A stretch of 64,000 bases of DNA from Poecilobothrus nobilitatus (taxonomy: Eukaryota > Arthropoda > Insecta > Diptera > Dolichopodidae): NCBI GenBank assembly GCA_947095535.1, contig OX352772.1, forward strand, positions 251,491,946 through 251,555,945. The letters run 5' to 3'. This document shows, one piece after another, positions 41,460 to 54,417 of this stretch (position 1 is the stretch's first letter; each line of letters opens with the position of its first letter). The notes beneath the pieces are model-generated. The model searched no databases. It was not told the origin of the DNA and worked only from the letters and a program-made list of their open reading frames with translations. The position numbers were made by a program, and so were the translations under genes.

Positions 41460-42300
41460 GGTGGCTTCAAAAAAATAGGCTGTTAATGAACACAAAAAAA
41501 CTAAAATACTATTTTTATTTTTCGATAATAAAATCTTTAATGATCCACCCTTCATTCATAATGGTACTAAAATAGATGTGTTAAAGAAATATAATTATTT
41601 AGACTTATAGTCATAGTCAGTAAGCTCAGATGGGACGAACACATAGATCAGGTAGTAAGGAAAATCGCTCCGTATATATTTATCTTAAGAAGATTGAAAA
41701 ATGTCTTAAGTAGAAGTACGGGATATGTTATATGTTCGTCCTACATCTTATCAAATGTTGTTTATGTTAACCCAATTTATCCACAAATTTATCTAAAAAA
41801 ATTGAAATTTTACTAAAAAAAGCAGTAAAAATAATGCATGGTTATCCCATTCTATATCCAACCTACATGCTCTATACAGAAAAGTACATCAGTTTTTCAA
41901 GTATCTGTTAAAGAGAATTATTTATAATTGCATTTAAAATAATAAACAACAAAGTAAAACACGATTTTTTAATTCAACAGAATTTTGACTTTAGCAATTA
42001 CAATACTCAATTTTTACTTATCGCTTTTTAAAACAGATAAGCAAATAATACAAATACAAAATTTTGCAATACAAATTTTACTTAACACCTTTTAAAACAG
42101 ATAAGCAAAAAAATAATTGATTATACAATTGCTTGAAAGTATTCAAAGATCTACCGGAAGAATTTAAAATGATAGAAAACCTACGCGCTTTTAAAAAAAA
42201 ATTACAGAAAAAATTCTTGCCGAGCATAATTAAAAATACATATACTATCTACATATGTACCAAAATAATTTAAGACCAAACAATCTCGGTTAAGGTCGTG
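41460..42300 (+). pseudogene. CR1-like LINE RT C-terminal half
   Basis: The plus strand reads 'WLQKNRLLMNTKKTKILFF', 'FIHNGTKIDVLKKYNYLDL', a stop, 'VSKLRWDEHIDQVVRKIAPY', 'IFILRRLKNVLSRSTG', 'SSYILSNVVYVNPIYP' and near 42140 'FKDLPEEFKMIENLRAFKKK'. It is the part after the ADD motif of the same LINE family as the minus-strand RT at 15391. It has several stops. It directly precedes the piggyBac 3' half. It could be the 3' end of the plus-strand LINE whose 5' pieces lie at 10850, 12610 and 17790. Confidence 0.65.
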
Positions 42301-42599
42301 ATTTAAATTTGTATTTTATTAAATTACATTATACTTTAAATAACAGAACAGAAATATAATTATTATTAATAAGACCCAAAGTTAAAAAATAAGATAGGGT
42401 AATACAATGTATGTATAGCAATAAAATTTTTTTTGATAATCTTTTTAAATTTGTTTAAAAATAATCTTTAAATAATTTTATAATTTATAATCTTACGCAA
42501 GTTTAAGTAAAATCGCTGTAACCAAAAAAAGGTAAAAAATAATTGAATGTAACAAAATGTAATTGTATAAAATATAAGTTGAGTTAATTAATAAAGCAA

Positions 42600-43582
42600 A
42601 AAAAAACTACTATAGTATTGAACTAAGTAATACTTTACTTAAACACAAAACTCATGATCAGATTAAATAGAAAAAGAAACCCTATAGCTGTTACAAAACA
42701 AAAATTTAAAAAAGGAGAATATAAATGACAGAGAAACAGAAAAGTGTATATGAGTAAATGGCGAGATAACAGAGAGGTATTGTGTATCACTACTGGATAT
42801 AAACCTCAAATAAAATAGGTTAAAAATAGATACGGAAAAATCAAGAGTAAACAAGTTTAAATAGAAATTTACAACTCTAATATGTCAGGTATTGACAAAG
42901 CCTATCAGTTGATTAGTTACTACTCCATCCGAAGAAAAACTATCCGATGGTATAAAATACTTTTTCATCTCTTAGATGTCGCTCTTTGGAATTCTTATTA
43001 TATATACCAGAAATATACAAATAAATAAATTACATTCTTAGAATTTCGAGAACAGATAATATCTTCCTCGTTGGAAACAATAAACACGATTTCCAATTCG
43101 GAACTAGCGACAAGGCAATCAAGTCAACCAACACAACAGTTTGTTCAACATTTTCAAGAAAAAATTGCAGTAGATGATAACAAAAAAAAGAAGAACTTTC
43201 TTACGTTGTAAACAGTGCTACAAAGATGGTATTATTATGATGGAGTTATTTATGTTTAACAATTTTCTACTTGAATAAAACATTATGTATATAATATGAA
43301 TAAATAATGTTCTTCAAAAAAATATAATAAAAAAAAAATTGTAATAAAAAAAAAGTTATAATAAAAACAGTGGTCTACAATCTGAAAATTTTGGAATAAG
43401 CGTATTATTTTTATACTAAAGTATTGACGTCTATTTCCGTCATTATGTCCGTATGAAAAATTTTTTATTAGAGAAACTGTCATTACTGTTATAAACGTTA
43501 TGACGGCTATCAACGTCTCTGACCGAGATATCTGCAAAATGATAATGAAAACGTCATGACGGAAATAGGCGCAAAAAATTAA
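42600..43582 (+). mobile_element. piggyBac-like transposon, 3' half
   Basis: The transposase C-terminal half is followed by a region with ATGACG/CGTCAT motifs (43430-43565) and then GGCGCAAAAAATTAA. TTAA is at 43579-43582 and the terminal sequence is roughly the inverse of CCCTTTCGCGG. The 5' half and terminus are not here. The matching half is at 9633-10650. Confidence 0.6.
42603..43268 (+). pseudogene. piggyBac transposase, C-terminal half
   Basis: Frames give 'NYYSIELSNTLLKHKTH' (block around the second catalytic Asp, the Asp itself lost), 'LNRKRNPIAVTKQKFKKGEY', 'VYMSKWRDNREVLCITT', 'MSGIDKAYQLISYYSIRRKT' (third Asp kept), 'RWYKILFHLLDVALWNSYYI', then 'NFLRCKQCYKDGI' at the start of the Cys-rich C-terminal domain. 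Frameshifts and stops occur at least three times. The start matches almost directly to the end of the N-terminal half at 10644, with only about ten residues missing. Confidence 0.7.
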
Positions 43583-43584
43583 AT

Positions 43585-44090
43585 CTTATTTTTAGCAATG
43601 AAAAAGATTTCTAATTCATTTTCCAGCAGATGGCTGTGTTCAGAACTTCTCTATCATTAAAAATGGCAAAAATACTGGAAGTGTCCCACAATGAATCAGC
43701 AAAAAAAAGAGTGTCCATCAAAGGCTTACTAATTGTAACGTTGGGAAAAAAAAGTCGAAAACAAAGAGAGAGAGAGTGAATTTCGAGGCAGACTAAATCA
43801 TTGCTGATACAGAATAAAAGTTAGCTGACTCAGCAATTGAGATAATAAAAACAAATCTTTACAATTCAATTTAGTTTCATGTGAGTAGGCTAATTTGATA
43901 AAGCGCAGCCGCAAATGAATATCATTTACATACGTTTCTGGTAAAATAAAATTGATGCGCAACCGGAAATATTTTACCTGTTTTTTACCTGGAATATCGC
44001 GAGAATACCTGAAAAATATGAAAAGCTTTTTTATTTTAATATAGTTATTTCAATAAAATTGGTTAAATAGTTTTTTGCATGTACTTACCG
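43585..44090. other. Spacer with GAGA repeat
   Basis: It contains the dispersed GAGAGAGAG / TGACTCAGCA repeat at 43748-43850 (see 8786). Nothing else was recognised. Confidence 0.5.
43748..43850. repeat. GAGAGAGAG / TGACTCAGCA dispersed repeat, copy 2
   Basis: AAGTCGAAAACAAAGAGAGA... TTTCGAGGCA... TTGCTGAT... AGCTGACTCAGCA corresponds to 8786-8878. Here no SINE follows it, which shows that the repeat and the SINE are separate units. Confidence 0.7.
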
Positions 44091-44097
44091 AAATTTT

Positions 44098-45564
<1,467 letters not shown>

Positions 45565-45575
45565 TATCCACTCCC

Positions 45576-45642
45576 TGGCCTAGCTGGTAGGAACGCAAGT
45601 ATTGCAATCATACCAGCTACGGCTTTCTCGGGTTCGATTACC
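45576..45642 (+). promoter_or_regulatory. tRNA-like (box A/box B) head of RTE copy 1
   Basis: TGGCCTAGCTGG (45576-45587) fits the Pol III box A consensus and GGTTCGATTACC (45631-45642) is close to box B, 55 bp apart. An identical pair is at 48328-48394 at the head of copy 2. Promoter activity is inferred. Confidence 0.5.
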
Positions 45643-45997
45643 GATGGGGGATACCTTCATATAGCAATTAATATTAACATAATCCTCATATCAAGTAATT
45701 TTCATACATATATTATAACGAATTTTCAATTCATATCTATAACTCACAGATACAATAATCTCAAAAATAACCCTCATACCAGAATAACCAATATACATAA
45801 CTATTTTCACTTTATAAATATAACTCACAGATATAATAAGTTGTCAATAATTAATAATTCAATAACTGAATATAGCCCACAAATAACTTATATTCCTAGC
45901 AAACACTAGGATCGGTTGCAATAGGGCAATCCCCTATTCAGCTTAAAAATTGAATAGGATTCAAGAAACGGAAGCAAGAAACCTCGCATATAATAGA

Positions 45998-46990
45998 TTT
46001 GGAAATACGGCAATGAAAATTTGGCATGAATATATGACACGAGTAGGACAATGGAATGTTAGGACACTTAGAGAAGCATCCAGGCTTGCGCAATTAGAGC
46101 AACAAGCGGCAGCATATAAAATAGGCATATTAGGCATAAGTGAGCTAAGATGGAATGGAAGTGGTGAAATAAAATCGGCAAACAGCAACATTCTTCTGTA
46201 CAGCGGCAAAGAATCCAGAGGAGAAAGTGGTGTTGGAATACTAAGTGAGAAAACCATAGTTAATACGCTAATCTCATGGAAAGCTGTATCAGATAGAATT
46301 ATTCCGGCTCGGTTTCGCGGCAGAGTCAGGCATGTTTCGGTCATTCAATGTTACTCCCCAACTGAAAGCGCAGAAGATGACGAGAAAGACGATTACTATA
46401 GCCAACTAAGCGGTGTTTTAAATGGTATCAGCAGAGGCGATTTGGTAATTCTGATGGTGATTTTCAACGCGCAAATTGGAAGCAACAACGTCAACCTAGA
46501 AAACACAATAGGGAAACATGGGTCTGCGAATACGTAACAAACAATGGTGATAGACTGGTAGAATTATGTCAAACCCAATCAGTTGGTCAAACCAATCATA
46601 GGAGGCACACTGTTCCCTCACAAAGATATACACAAATACACATGGGTCTCACCTGGTGGGTAGAACAAAGAACCAAATTGACCATATATGCGTTAGTAGA
46701 AAATGGAAAAACTCATTTCAAGATCTAAGGAATAGAAGAGGTGCTGATATACAGGGCGACCATGAGCTTATAACTGCTGACCTGAGATTCGGCTAAGGTG
46801 TAATACTACCAACTACGCAGAAGCCCAAGGCCAAATTGAACTTAGAGCAGCTCAGAAACCCAGCAGTAAAATCTAATATCATAACGGCTATACAGCAAAC
46901 TGTATCAAAAAACATGCAGCAGCCATGGGAGGAAAAAAGCTAAAGCTATACGACAAAAAATCAGTAAACGTCCTAGGCACACGTTAGAAT
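45998..46990 (+). pseudogene. RTE LINE endonuclease, copy 1
   Basis: The open stretch 45950-46537 contains 'RVGQWNVRTLREASRLAQLE', 'ILGISELRWNGSGEI', 'GESGVGILSEKTIVNTLISW' and 'IQCYSPTESAEDDEKDDYYS'. Two compensating indels turn the catalytic 'MGDFNAQIG' of copy 2 into 'MVIFNAQIG', so the Asp is lost. Frameshifts follow at about 46525, 46565, 46663 and 46785. It is an APE-type endonuclease of the group often annotated as craniofacial development protein 2-like. Confidence 0.85.
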
Positions 46991-47059
46991 AATAGGAAAT
47001 CATGGATCTCTGAACATACATGGAACCTGATCAAACATAGGTAACAACAAAAGAACCAA

Positions 47060-47779
47060 ATGAATACTGATAACTCTATCTCGCTAAGGCAGCAGTATCA
47101 GACCCAGAGAAAACTAGTTAAGAAAGGAGCCAGGGCTGATAAGAGAAAACACATTGAGAAAATGGCTAGAGAAGTAGAAACAGCAGCTGGCAAGAATGAT
47201 ATAGGATCAGTACACAATATCGTAAATAGCCTTACAAACCGATCCCACAAAGTTAACCCCCCTATAAAAGATCGAAACGGCAACGCTCTAACCAACGTTC
47301 AAGAACAAACCCAGCGATGGAAAGAACACTTTGAGGAAATAAGCAACATTCAGCCGAAACACAGCCCTCAAAGGGAAGTAACCACCAATGATTTCAGTGA
47401 AGAAAACACCGCCATTCTCAGCTCAGCACCTTCTATCCGTGAGATTAAAGACGCCATCTCAAGATTGAAAAGTAATAAGGCAGCAGGAGACGATGGTCTA
47501 CCAAGTGAGATACTAAAATCAGATCCACAATCATCAGCAGAACTCATCCACCCGCATATAACAAGCGCTTGGCATCAGAAACAATACCATCATCATGGAA
47601 AAAAGGAATTATTATCAAAATTCCAATGAAAGGTGATTTTTCTGATTGCAACAACTGGAGGGGTATTACATTACTGAATACGATATATAAAATTATCACA
47701 AACATTATTCAGAATAGACTCCAAAAAGAGGTGCAGAACACGCTAAGAAACGAACAAGCTGGCTTCAGACCAGTAGTAG
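47060..47779 (+). pseudogene. RTE LINE RT N-terminal part, copy 1
   Basis: The open stretch 47060-47629 reads 'SLTNRSHKVNPPIKDRNGNA', 'IKDAISRLKSNKAAGDDGLP'. After a frameshift at about 47570 it gives 'SDCNNWRGITLLNTIYKIIT' and 'RNEQAGFRPVVDYYYYY', where the tyrosines are the microsatellite. Motifs A to C are absent. Confidence 0.85.
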
Positions 47780-47782
47780 ATT

Positions 47783-48315
<533 letters not shown>

Positions 48316-48327
48316 TTATCGACTCTC

Positions 48328-48394
48328 TGGCCTAGCTGGTAGGAACGCAAGTATTGCAATCATACCAGCTACGGCTTTCTCGGGTTCGATTACC
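48328..48394 (+). promoter_or_regulatory. tRNA-like (box A/box B) head of RTE copy 2
   Basis: TGGCCTAGCTGG (48328-48339) and GGTTCGATTACC (48383-48394) have the same spacing and sequence as in copy 1. Confidence 0.5.
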
Positions 48395-48763
48395 GATGGG
48401 GGATACCTTCATATAGCAATTAATAATAGCATAATCCTCATATCAAGTAATTTTCTTATATATATTATAACGAATTTTCAATTCATATCTATAACTCACA
48501 GATACAATAATCTCAAAAATAACCCTCATACCAGAATAACCAATATACATAACTATTTTCACTTTATAAATATAACTCACAGATATAATAAGTTGTCAAT
48601 AATTAATAATTCAATAACTGAATATAGCCCACAAATAACTTATATTCCTAGCAAACACTAGGAAAGGTTGCAATAGGGCAATCCCCTATTCAGCTTAAAA
48701 ATTAAATAGGATTCAAGAAACGGAAGCAAGAACCTCGCATATAATAGATTTGGAAATACGGCA

Positions 48764-49732
48764 ATGAAATTTGGCATGAATATAAAGACACGAGTAGGAC
48801 AATGGAATGTTAGGACACTTAGAGAAGCATCCAGGCTTGCGCAATTAGAGCAACAAGCGGCAGCATATAAAATAGGCATATTAGGCATAAGTGAGCTAAG
48901 ATGGAATGGAAGTGGTGAAATAAAATCGGCAAACAGCAACATTCTTCTGTACAGCGGCAAAGAAGCCAGAGGAGAAAGTGGTGTTGGAATACTAAGTGAG
49001 AAAACCATAGTTAATACGCTAATCTCATGGAAAGCTGTATCAGATAGAATTATTGCGGCTCGGTTTCGCGGCAGAGTCAGGCATGTTTCGGTCATTCAAT
49101 GTTACTCCCCAACTGAAAGCGCAGAAGATGACGAGAAAGACGATTACTATAGCCAACTAAGCGGTGTTTTAAATGGTATCAGCAGAGGCGATTTGGTAAT
49201 TCTGATGGGTGATTTCAACGCGCAAATTGGAAGCAACAACGTCAACCTAGAAAACACAATAGGGAAACATGGTCTGCGAATACGTAACAACAATGGTGAT
49301 AGACTGGTAGAATTATGTCAAACCAATCAGTTGGTCAAACCAATCATAGGAGGCACACTGTTCCCTCACAAAGATATACACAAATACACATGGGTCTCAC
49401 CTGGTGGTAGAACAAAGAACCAAATTGACCATATATGCGTTAGTAGAAAATGGAAAAACTCATTTCAAGATCTAAGGAATAGAAGAGGTGCTGATATACA
49501 GGGCGACCATGAGCTTATAACTGCTGACCTGAAGATTCGGCTAAAGCGTAATACTACCAACACGCAGAAGCCCAAGGCCAAATTGAACTTAGAGCAGCTC
49601 AGAAACCCAGCAGTAAAATCTAATATCATAACGGCTATACAGCAAACTGTATCAAAAAACATGCAGCAGCCATGGGAGGAGAAAGCTAGAGCCATACGAC
49701 AAAAATCAGTAAACGTCCTAGGCACACGTTAG
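48764..49732 (+). CDS. RTE LINE endonuclease, copy 2 (322 aa, intact)
   Basis: This is an open frame of 322 codons. It holds all blocks of the APE-type endonuclease: 'GQWNVRTLREASRLAQLEQQ', 'GISELRWNGSG' (catalytic Glu), 'VIQCYSPTESAEDD', 'VILMGDFNAQIGSNNV' (Asp, Asn), '[16 protein letters not shown]', 'GADIQGDHELITADLKIRL' (terminal Asp-His). It would nick the target strand for reverse transcription. The stop TAG at 49730 is also in copy 1 and is followed by more stops before the RT frame at 49805, so EN and RT were already separated in the parent, or share an old mutation. The start Met at 48764 is the first in the frame; the domain begins 14 residues later. Confidence 0.85.
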   Translation: MKFGMNIKTRVGQWNVRTLREASRLAQLEQQAAAYKIGILGISELRWNGSGEIKSANSNILLYSGKEARGESGVGILSEKTIVNTLISWKAVSDRIIAARFRGRVRHVSVIQCYSPTESAEDDEKDDYYSQLSGVLNGISRGDLVILMGDFNAQIGSNNVNLENTIGKHGLRIRNNNGDRLVELCQTNQLVKPIIGGTLFPHKDIHKYTWVSPGGRTKNQIDHICVSRKWKNSFQDLRNRRGADIQGDHELITADLKIRLKRNTTNTQKPKAKLNLEQLRNPAVKSNIITAIQQTVSKNMQQPWEEKARAIRQKSVNVLGTR

Positions 49733-49804
49733 AATAATAGGAAATCATGGATCTTTGAACATACATGAAACCTGATCAAACATAGGTAACAACAAAAGAA
49801 CCAA

Positions 49805-51598
49805 ATGAATACTGATAACTCTATCTCGCTAAGGCAGCAGTATCAGACCCAGAGCAAACTAGTTAAGAAAGGAGACAGGGCTGATAAGAGAAAATACATT
49901 GAGAAAATGGCTAGAGAAGCAGAAACAGCAGCTGGCAAGAATAATATAGGATCAGTACACAATATCGTAAATAGCCTTACAAACCGATCCCACAAAGTTA
50001 ACCGCCCTATAAAAGATCGAAACGGCAACGCTCTAACCAACGTTCAAGAACAAACCCAGCGATGGAAAGAACACTTTGAGGAAATAAGCAACATTCAGCC
50101 GAAACACAGCCCTCAAAGGGAAGTAACCACCAATGACTTCAGTGAAGAAAACACCGCCATTCTCAGCTCAGCACCTTCTATCCGTGAGATTAAAGACGCC
50201 ATCTCAAGATTGAAAAGTAATAAGGCAGCAGGAGACGATGGCCTACCAAGTGAGATACTAAAATCAGATCCACAATCATCAGCAGAACTCATCCACCCGC
50301 ATATAACAAGCGTTTGGGCATCAGAAACAATACCATCATCATGGAAAAAAGGAATTATTATCAAAATTCCAAAGAAAGGTGATCTTTCTGATTGCAACAT
50401 CTGGAGGGGTATTACATTACTGAATACGATATATAAAATCATCACAAACATTATTCAGAATAGACTCCAAGAAGAGGTGCAGAACACGCTAAGAAACGAA
50501 CAAGCTGGCTTCAGACCGGGTAGTGTCTGGTCTTCGTTGACTTTAAGAAGGCATTCGACTCTATACAAAGAGAAGCCATGTGGAAAGTCTTTGTGAACAG
50601 GAATATGCCAAGAAAAATCGTGAATATAATTTGTGCTCTCTATTATAACGCCGAACTCTCGGTATCGCATAGTGGAAATATCAGCAATCCATTTACAACA
50701 AATGCAGGAGTCAAACAAGGATGCCCTCTATCGCCACTGTTATTCACAATAGCCTTGGATGACAGAATGAGAGAAATCACTAACGCTTGGGATGGCGTCA
50801 ATTGGTCAGATGATAAGAATCTCTCTGATCTCGACCACGCTGACGACATCTGCCTCTTGTTGCACAGCCTAGCTGAAACACAGTCGAAACTGAACCTTCT
50901 ACAGCAGGCGGCTCGGAAAAGAGGGCTCGAAATAAACATTAACAAAACTAAGGCAATGTTTATTCACTGCCCAAACAACACCCCCATCATGCTAGAAGGC
51001 CAACACATACGTAGCGTAGACGAATTCTGTTACCTCTGTAGCGTAATGGTGGTACTAGGGAAGATGTACAAAATAGAATCAGCAAGGCAAGGTCAGCATT
51101 TGGCAGACTTCGGCCTATATGGAACAGCAACCAAATATCTAGAAGAACAAAAATTAACATATCATCAATTCCTGTGTTAAAACCACTCTAACATATGGTA
51201 GTGAGTCATGGCTGCTAACGAACTCCATCAAGAATAAGCTGCAAGTCTTCATAAACAAACACCTAAGAATCATATGCAGAATTTTCTGGCCGAACAGAAT
51301 CGGCAATAAAGATCTATGGAACTTAACAAATGAAGAACCTCTAGTAAAACAAATAACCAGGAGAAGGTGGAAATGGATCGGGCACACATTGAGAAAAAAT
51401 GAAAATGACATAAACAGAGTTTCGCTATGTTGGAATCCACAAGGAGGTTCTAGAGCTAGAGGTAGACCCAGAATAACGTGGAAGCGCACTGTCCTAAGTG
51501 AAATAAGCAATTTATCCTGGAACATGATTGAAGGAAAAGCGTTATGCAGGGAAGATTGGAGACTTCAAGTGGAAGCCCTATACTCCCTAGTGGAGTAA
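49805..51598 (+). pseudogene. RTE LINE reverse transcriptase and C-terminal domain, copy 2
   Basis: The open stretch 49805-50596 covers the linker and RT fingers ('LKSNKAAGDDGLPSEI', 'DCNIWRGITLLNTIYKIITN', 'NEQAGFRPGS'). At about 50518 a deletion with frameshift removes the part before motif A; 'VFVDFKKAFDSIQREAMWK' follows in the next frame. 50578-51180 has 'AGVKQGCPLSPLLF' (motif B) and 'LDHADDICLLL' (motif C, with HADD for the usual FADD). After a frameshift at about 51050 the C-terminal domain reads 'RRRWKWIGHTLRKNENDINR' and 'ARGRPRITWKRTVLSE', ending at 51598. RT is inactive as it stands. Confidence 0.85.
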
Positions 51599-51613
51599 CA
51601 GGAAAAAAAAAAA

Positions 51614-51740
51614 AATTATTATTATTATTATTATTATTATTATCATTATTATTATAATTATTATGATTATTATAATTAGTATAATTATTATTATAATTAT
51701 TATAATTATTATAATTATTATTATTATTATTATTATTATA

Positions 51741-51790
<50 letters not shown>

Positions 51791-51801
51791 GATTATTATT
51801 A

Positions 51802-51863
<62 letters not shown>

Positions 51864-51985
51864 ATTATTATTATGATTATTATTATAATTATTATTATGA
51901 TTATTATTATGATTATTATTATGATTATTATTATTATTTTTATTATTATTATTATCATTATTATTATTATTATTATTATTATTAC
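51614..51985. repeat. (ATT)n array 3
   Basis: About 370 bp of ATT-type repeats with ATA and ATG variants, between the 3' end of RTE copy 2 and the 5' end of an R1-clade LINE. Confidence 0.95.
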
Positions 51986-52059
51986 AACTCCGATCTGCCC
52001 GTTATCTTTGAGCAGTACAGGGATCTATTATCTACGTACTGCTACCGCGGTGAGCTTTT

Positions 52060-52541
52060 GACTGCGGCGATCTGAGCACGGGATTCCGAAAGGATCACGA
52101 TCAGCACTCACGGACGGGGGGAAGGCTTCGTTTTTATTGAAAATGGAGGAGTGACATATATCAGCTGCTACTTTACTCCGAATGAACTGATGCAGGTTTT
52201 CAGAATTAAAATAGCTGCACTGGATGTCAGACAAAAATATAGTCGCTGGAGACTTCAATGCGCAAAGTACTGAATCGGAAATGTCCAATACCAAATCTTG
52301 AGGGAAATATATGTCGGACAAAGCGGCCAGAATAGGACTAATTGTACTAAACACAGGCTGTACGTTGATGTTTCGTCGCCCAGAGTATAGAGAGACTATC
52401 CCTGACATCTTGTTCGCAGCGGAGGATCTCGCCTCTCTAGTGGAGGGCTGCAGAGTACTGGAGGACTATACCGGAAGTGATCACCAATTCATTACTTTCT
52501 GCGTTCGGGAGAGGTCAGAGCCATACCTAAGTACTAGGTAA
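52060..52541 (+). pseudogene. R1-clade endonuclease
   Basis: Blocks: 'GGVTYISCYFTPNELM', 'VAGDFNAQSTESEMSNTKS' in a shifted frame near 52240, then the open stretch 52311-52541 with 'SDKAARIGLIVLNTGCTLMF', 'RRPEYRETIPDILFAAEDLA', 'VLEDYTGSDHQFITFCV'. These are typical of the R1 clade (R1/LOA-like) endonuclease, including the GDFNA and SDH motifs. The N-terminal part is missing or frameshifted. Confidence 0.8.
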
Positions 52542-52859
52542 GAGCTAGCGTGGTGGAATGTCGAAGGGCTTGATGAGGCTAGATGCTCCTCAAGACTTAG
52601 AGATGCTCGTTTTTTGGTAGAACACCCAACGAATCACAGCGCCCGTCGAAGTCCGGTGTACTGGAGGCTCGAGGAAATTGCGGTTCTCAGAAGGTTCTGC
52701 CTTTGGCTTAGAGGTAGAGCACAAAGGGCACGGAATCGTCGGGAGGCAGAGACTATCTCCGCGGAACATAATGTGGCAAAGAAGTTACTCCGGTACATCA
52801 TTAACTGGAGCAAGGTTGACCAATGAAGGAAGCTAGGGGACAAGGTGAATTCTGACCCG

Positions 52860-54417
52860 TGGGGCCTTGGCTATAAAATAGTCACAGATGCATGAGTGCG
52901 GAGACGATCACCCGCATAGTTGATGCACTTTTCCAATCACAGCCGCTTCGTGAAGAGACCTCCGAAATGGAAATATGTGATATTCCCCTCTTCAGTGAAG
53001 AGAAACTTAAAGGTCCGGTTGACCCTTTAGGCAACCGCAAAGCTGTCGGATCGGATGGGATACCCCCAAAGACCTTAAAAGCTGGCTACCGTGCACGACC
53101 TGACCTCTTGCTCAGAATGTACAACTTGTGCCTCATTACCGGGACTTTCTGTCAACGATGGAAAACTGCTCGCTTTGCGTTGATTAGCAAAGGCAAAGTT
53201 GACGTAATGGCTCCATCGGCAAATCGTGCTCTGTGCATGCTAGACACTGCGGGCAAGGTCCTAGAGAAGTTAGTGCAACCGCGTCTACCTTTGTCGATAA
53301 GGAATGCTGGTAACCTGTCCGAACGACGGTATGACTATCGGCGAGAACGCTCCACTATACGAGCTATCCAAGCGGTAATAGAAACCGTGAGAAAGGCTGA
53401 AGAAAGTAACCACTACTTCCCACTCGTGAAAATCGCGTTCAATTCTGCAAGGTGGATGGATATGCTGGAAGCATTAGACGCGTTCAGAGCTTCCGAATAC
53501 TTCATGCGAGTTATCCGAGACTACCTGCGAGACAGATTCCACGTGTATGGAACAGAGAATGGCTAATGTACGAAGACATCACGGCAGGGGCAGCTCAAGG
53601 GTCACTCCTAGGAGCTGACCTCTGGAATGTGGCTTATGGTGACCTCCTGCGATTAGGAATGTATATGGAGTGTGGTTGAACGGCTATGCGAAAGATGTGC
53701 TGATAGCCGCCCGCACCACGGAATTGGCACAGATAAAATTAAAAATAGTGATGCGGAGAAAAAGGACATCGATGTCAGATCCAGGGCTGGCTTTAGCGCT
53801 CGCCAAAACAGAAATTGTTATTCCTACCAAAAAGAGGATCAAAACCATTCTACTGTTTATGGTAGGAGAGCAAGGAGTGGAGTCGAAAGCTGCTACTAAA
53901 TACCTGGGGGTGATGATCGACCGAAAACGCACCTTCGGGCAGCACTTGCGGCGGATGGCTGACAAGTTAAAGACTATGGTCGCGAACTGAGCAGAATCAT
54001 GGCTATTACCCATGGGTCTATCTCTAGTAACCGACGACTCCTAATGAATACCCTGCAGTCGGCGCTGTTATATGGTGTGGAAGCCTGGGACGATCGAATG
54101 TGGTTTGAGTGGTACAGAAAGGAGCTGGCTTCTGTCCAGCGACGCGCTGCTCTACGGGTTGCCTGTTCTTTGTTACCAAAAACTTTGAAGCTGCGGTGCT
54201 CCTAAGTGCTGGAGTTATACCCGCCGGTCTCCTGATGTTGGAAAAATATCTACAGGTGAAGGACGGAGATAGGGCGAGAGAGCGGCGTCACGGAAGAGAG
54301 AAGCCGCACCATGAACAAATGGCAGGAGCGTTGGGACGTCGAGCCTAAGGGACGATGGAACGCTCGGCTTCTGCCGCAGACAGAAAAGTGGGTCGTCTTA
54401 GGCATGGAGAGGTTAAA
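52860..54417 (+). pseudogene. R1-clade reverse transcriptase
   Basis: 'PKTLKAGYRARPDLLLRMYN', 'WKTARFALISKGKVDVMAPS', 'ALCMLDTAGKVLEKLVQPRL', 'ERSTIRAIQAVIETV' are RT blocks 0 to 2. Motif A is damaged: 'LVKIAFNSARWMDM' lacks the residues with the catalytic Asp that R1 elements have before 'NAFNSA.W'. 'TAGAAQGSLLGADLWNVAYG' is motif B; 'NGYAKDVLIAARTTE' is motif C with YAKD for YADD. Then 'ATKYLGVMIDRKRTFGQHLR' and 'RRLLMNTLQSALLYGVEAWD'. Frameshifts fall near 53565, 53675, 53990 and 54200. The copy is dead. Confidence 0.85.

Larger units (their letters stand above)
45565..47779 (+). mobile_element. RTE-type LINE, copy 1 (3'-truncated)
   Basis: It starts after array 1 with a tRNA-like head, has a 300-bp leader, an endonuclease and the first part of the RT, and ends in the middle of the RT block ('EQAGFRP') by running straight into (ATT)n at 47783. 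It is nearly identical to copy 2 at 48316. Copy 1 carries more small indels, so it is the more decayed of the two. Confidence 0.85.
48316..51612 (+). mobile_element. RTE-type LINE, copy 2 (near full length)
   Basis: Order: tRNA-like head, leader, endonuclease, RT, C-terminal domain, stop at 51596-51598, a short A run, then (ATT)n. No separate ORF1 is seen, as usual for RTE elements. The 5' end abuts array 2 and the 3' end abuts array 3. Confidence 0.85.
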
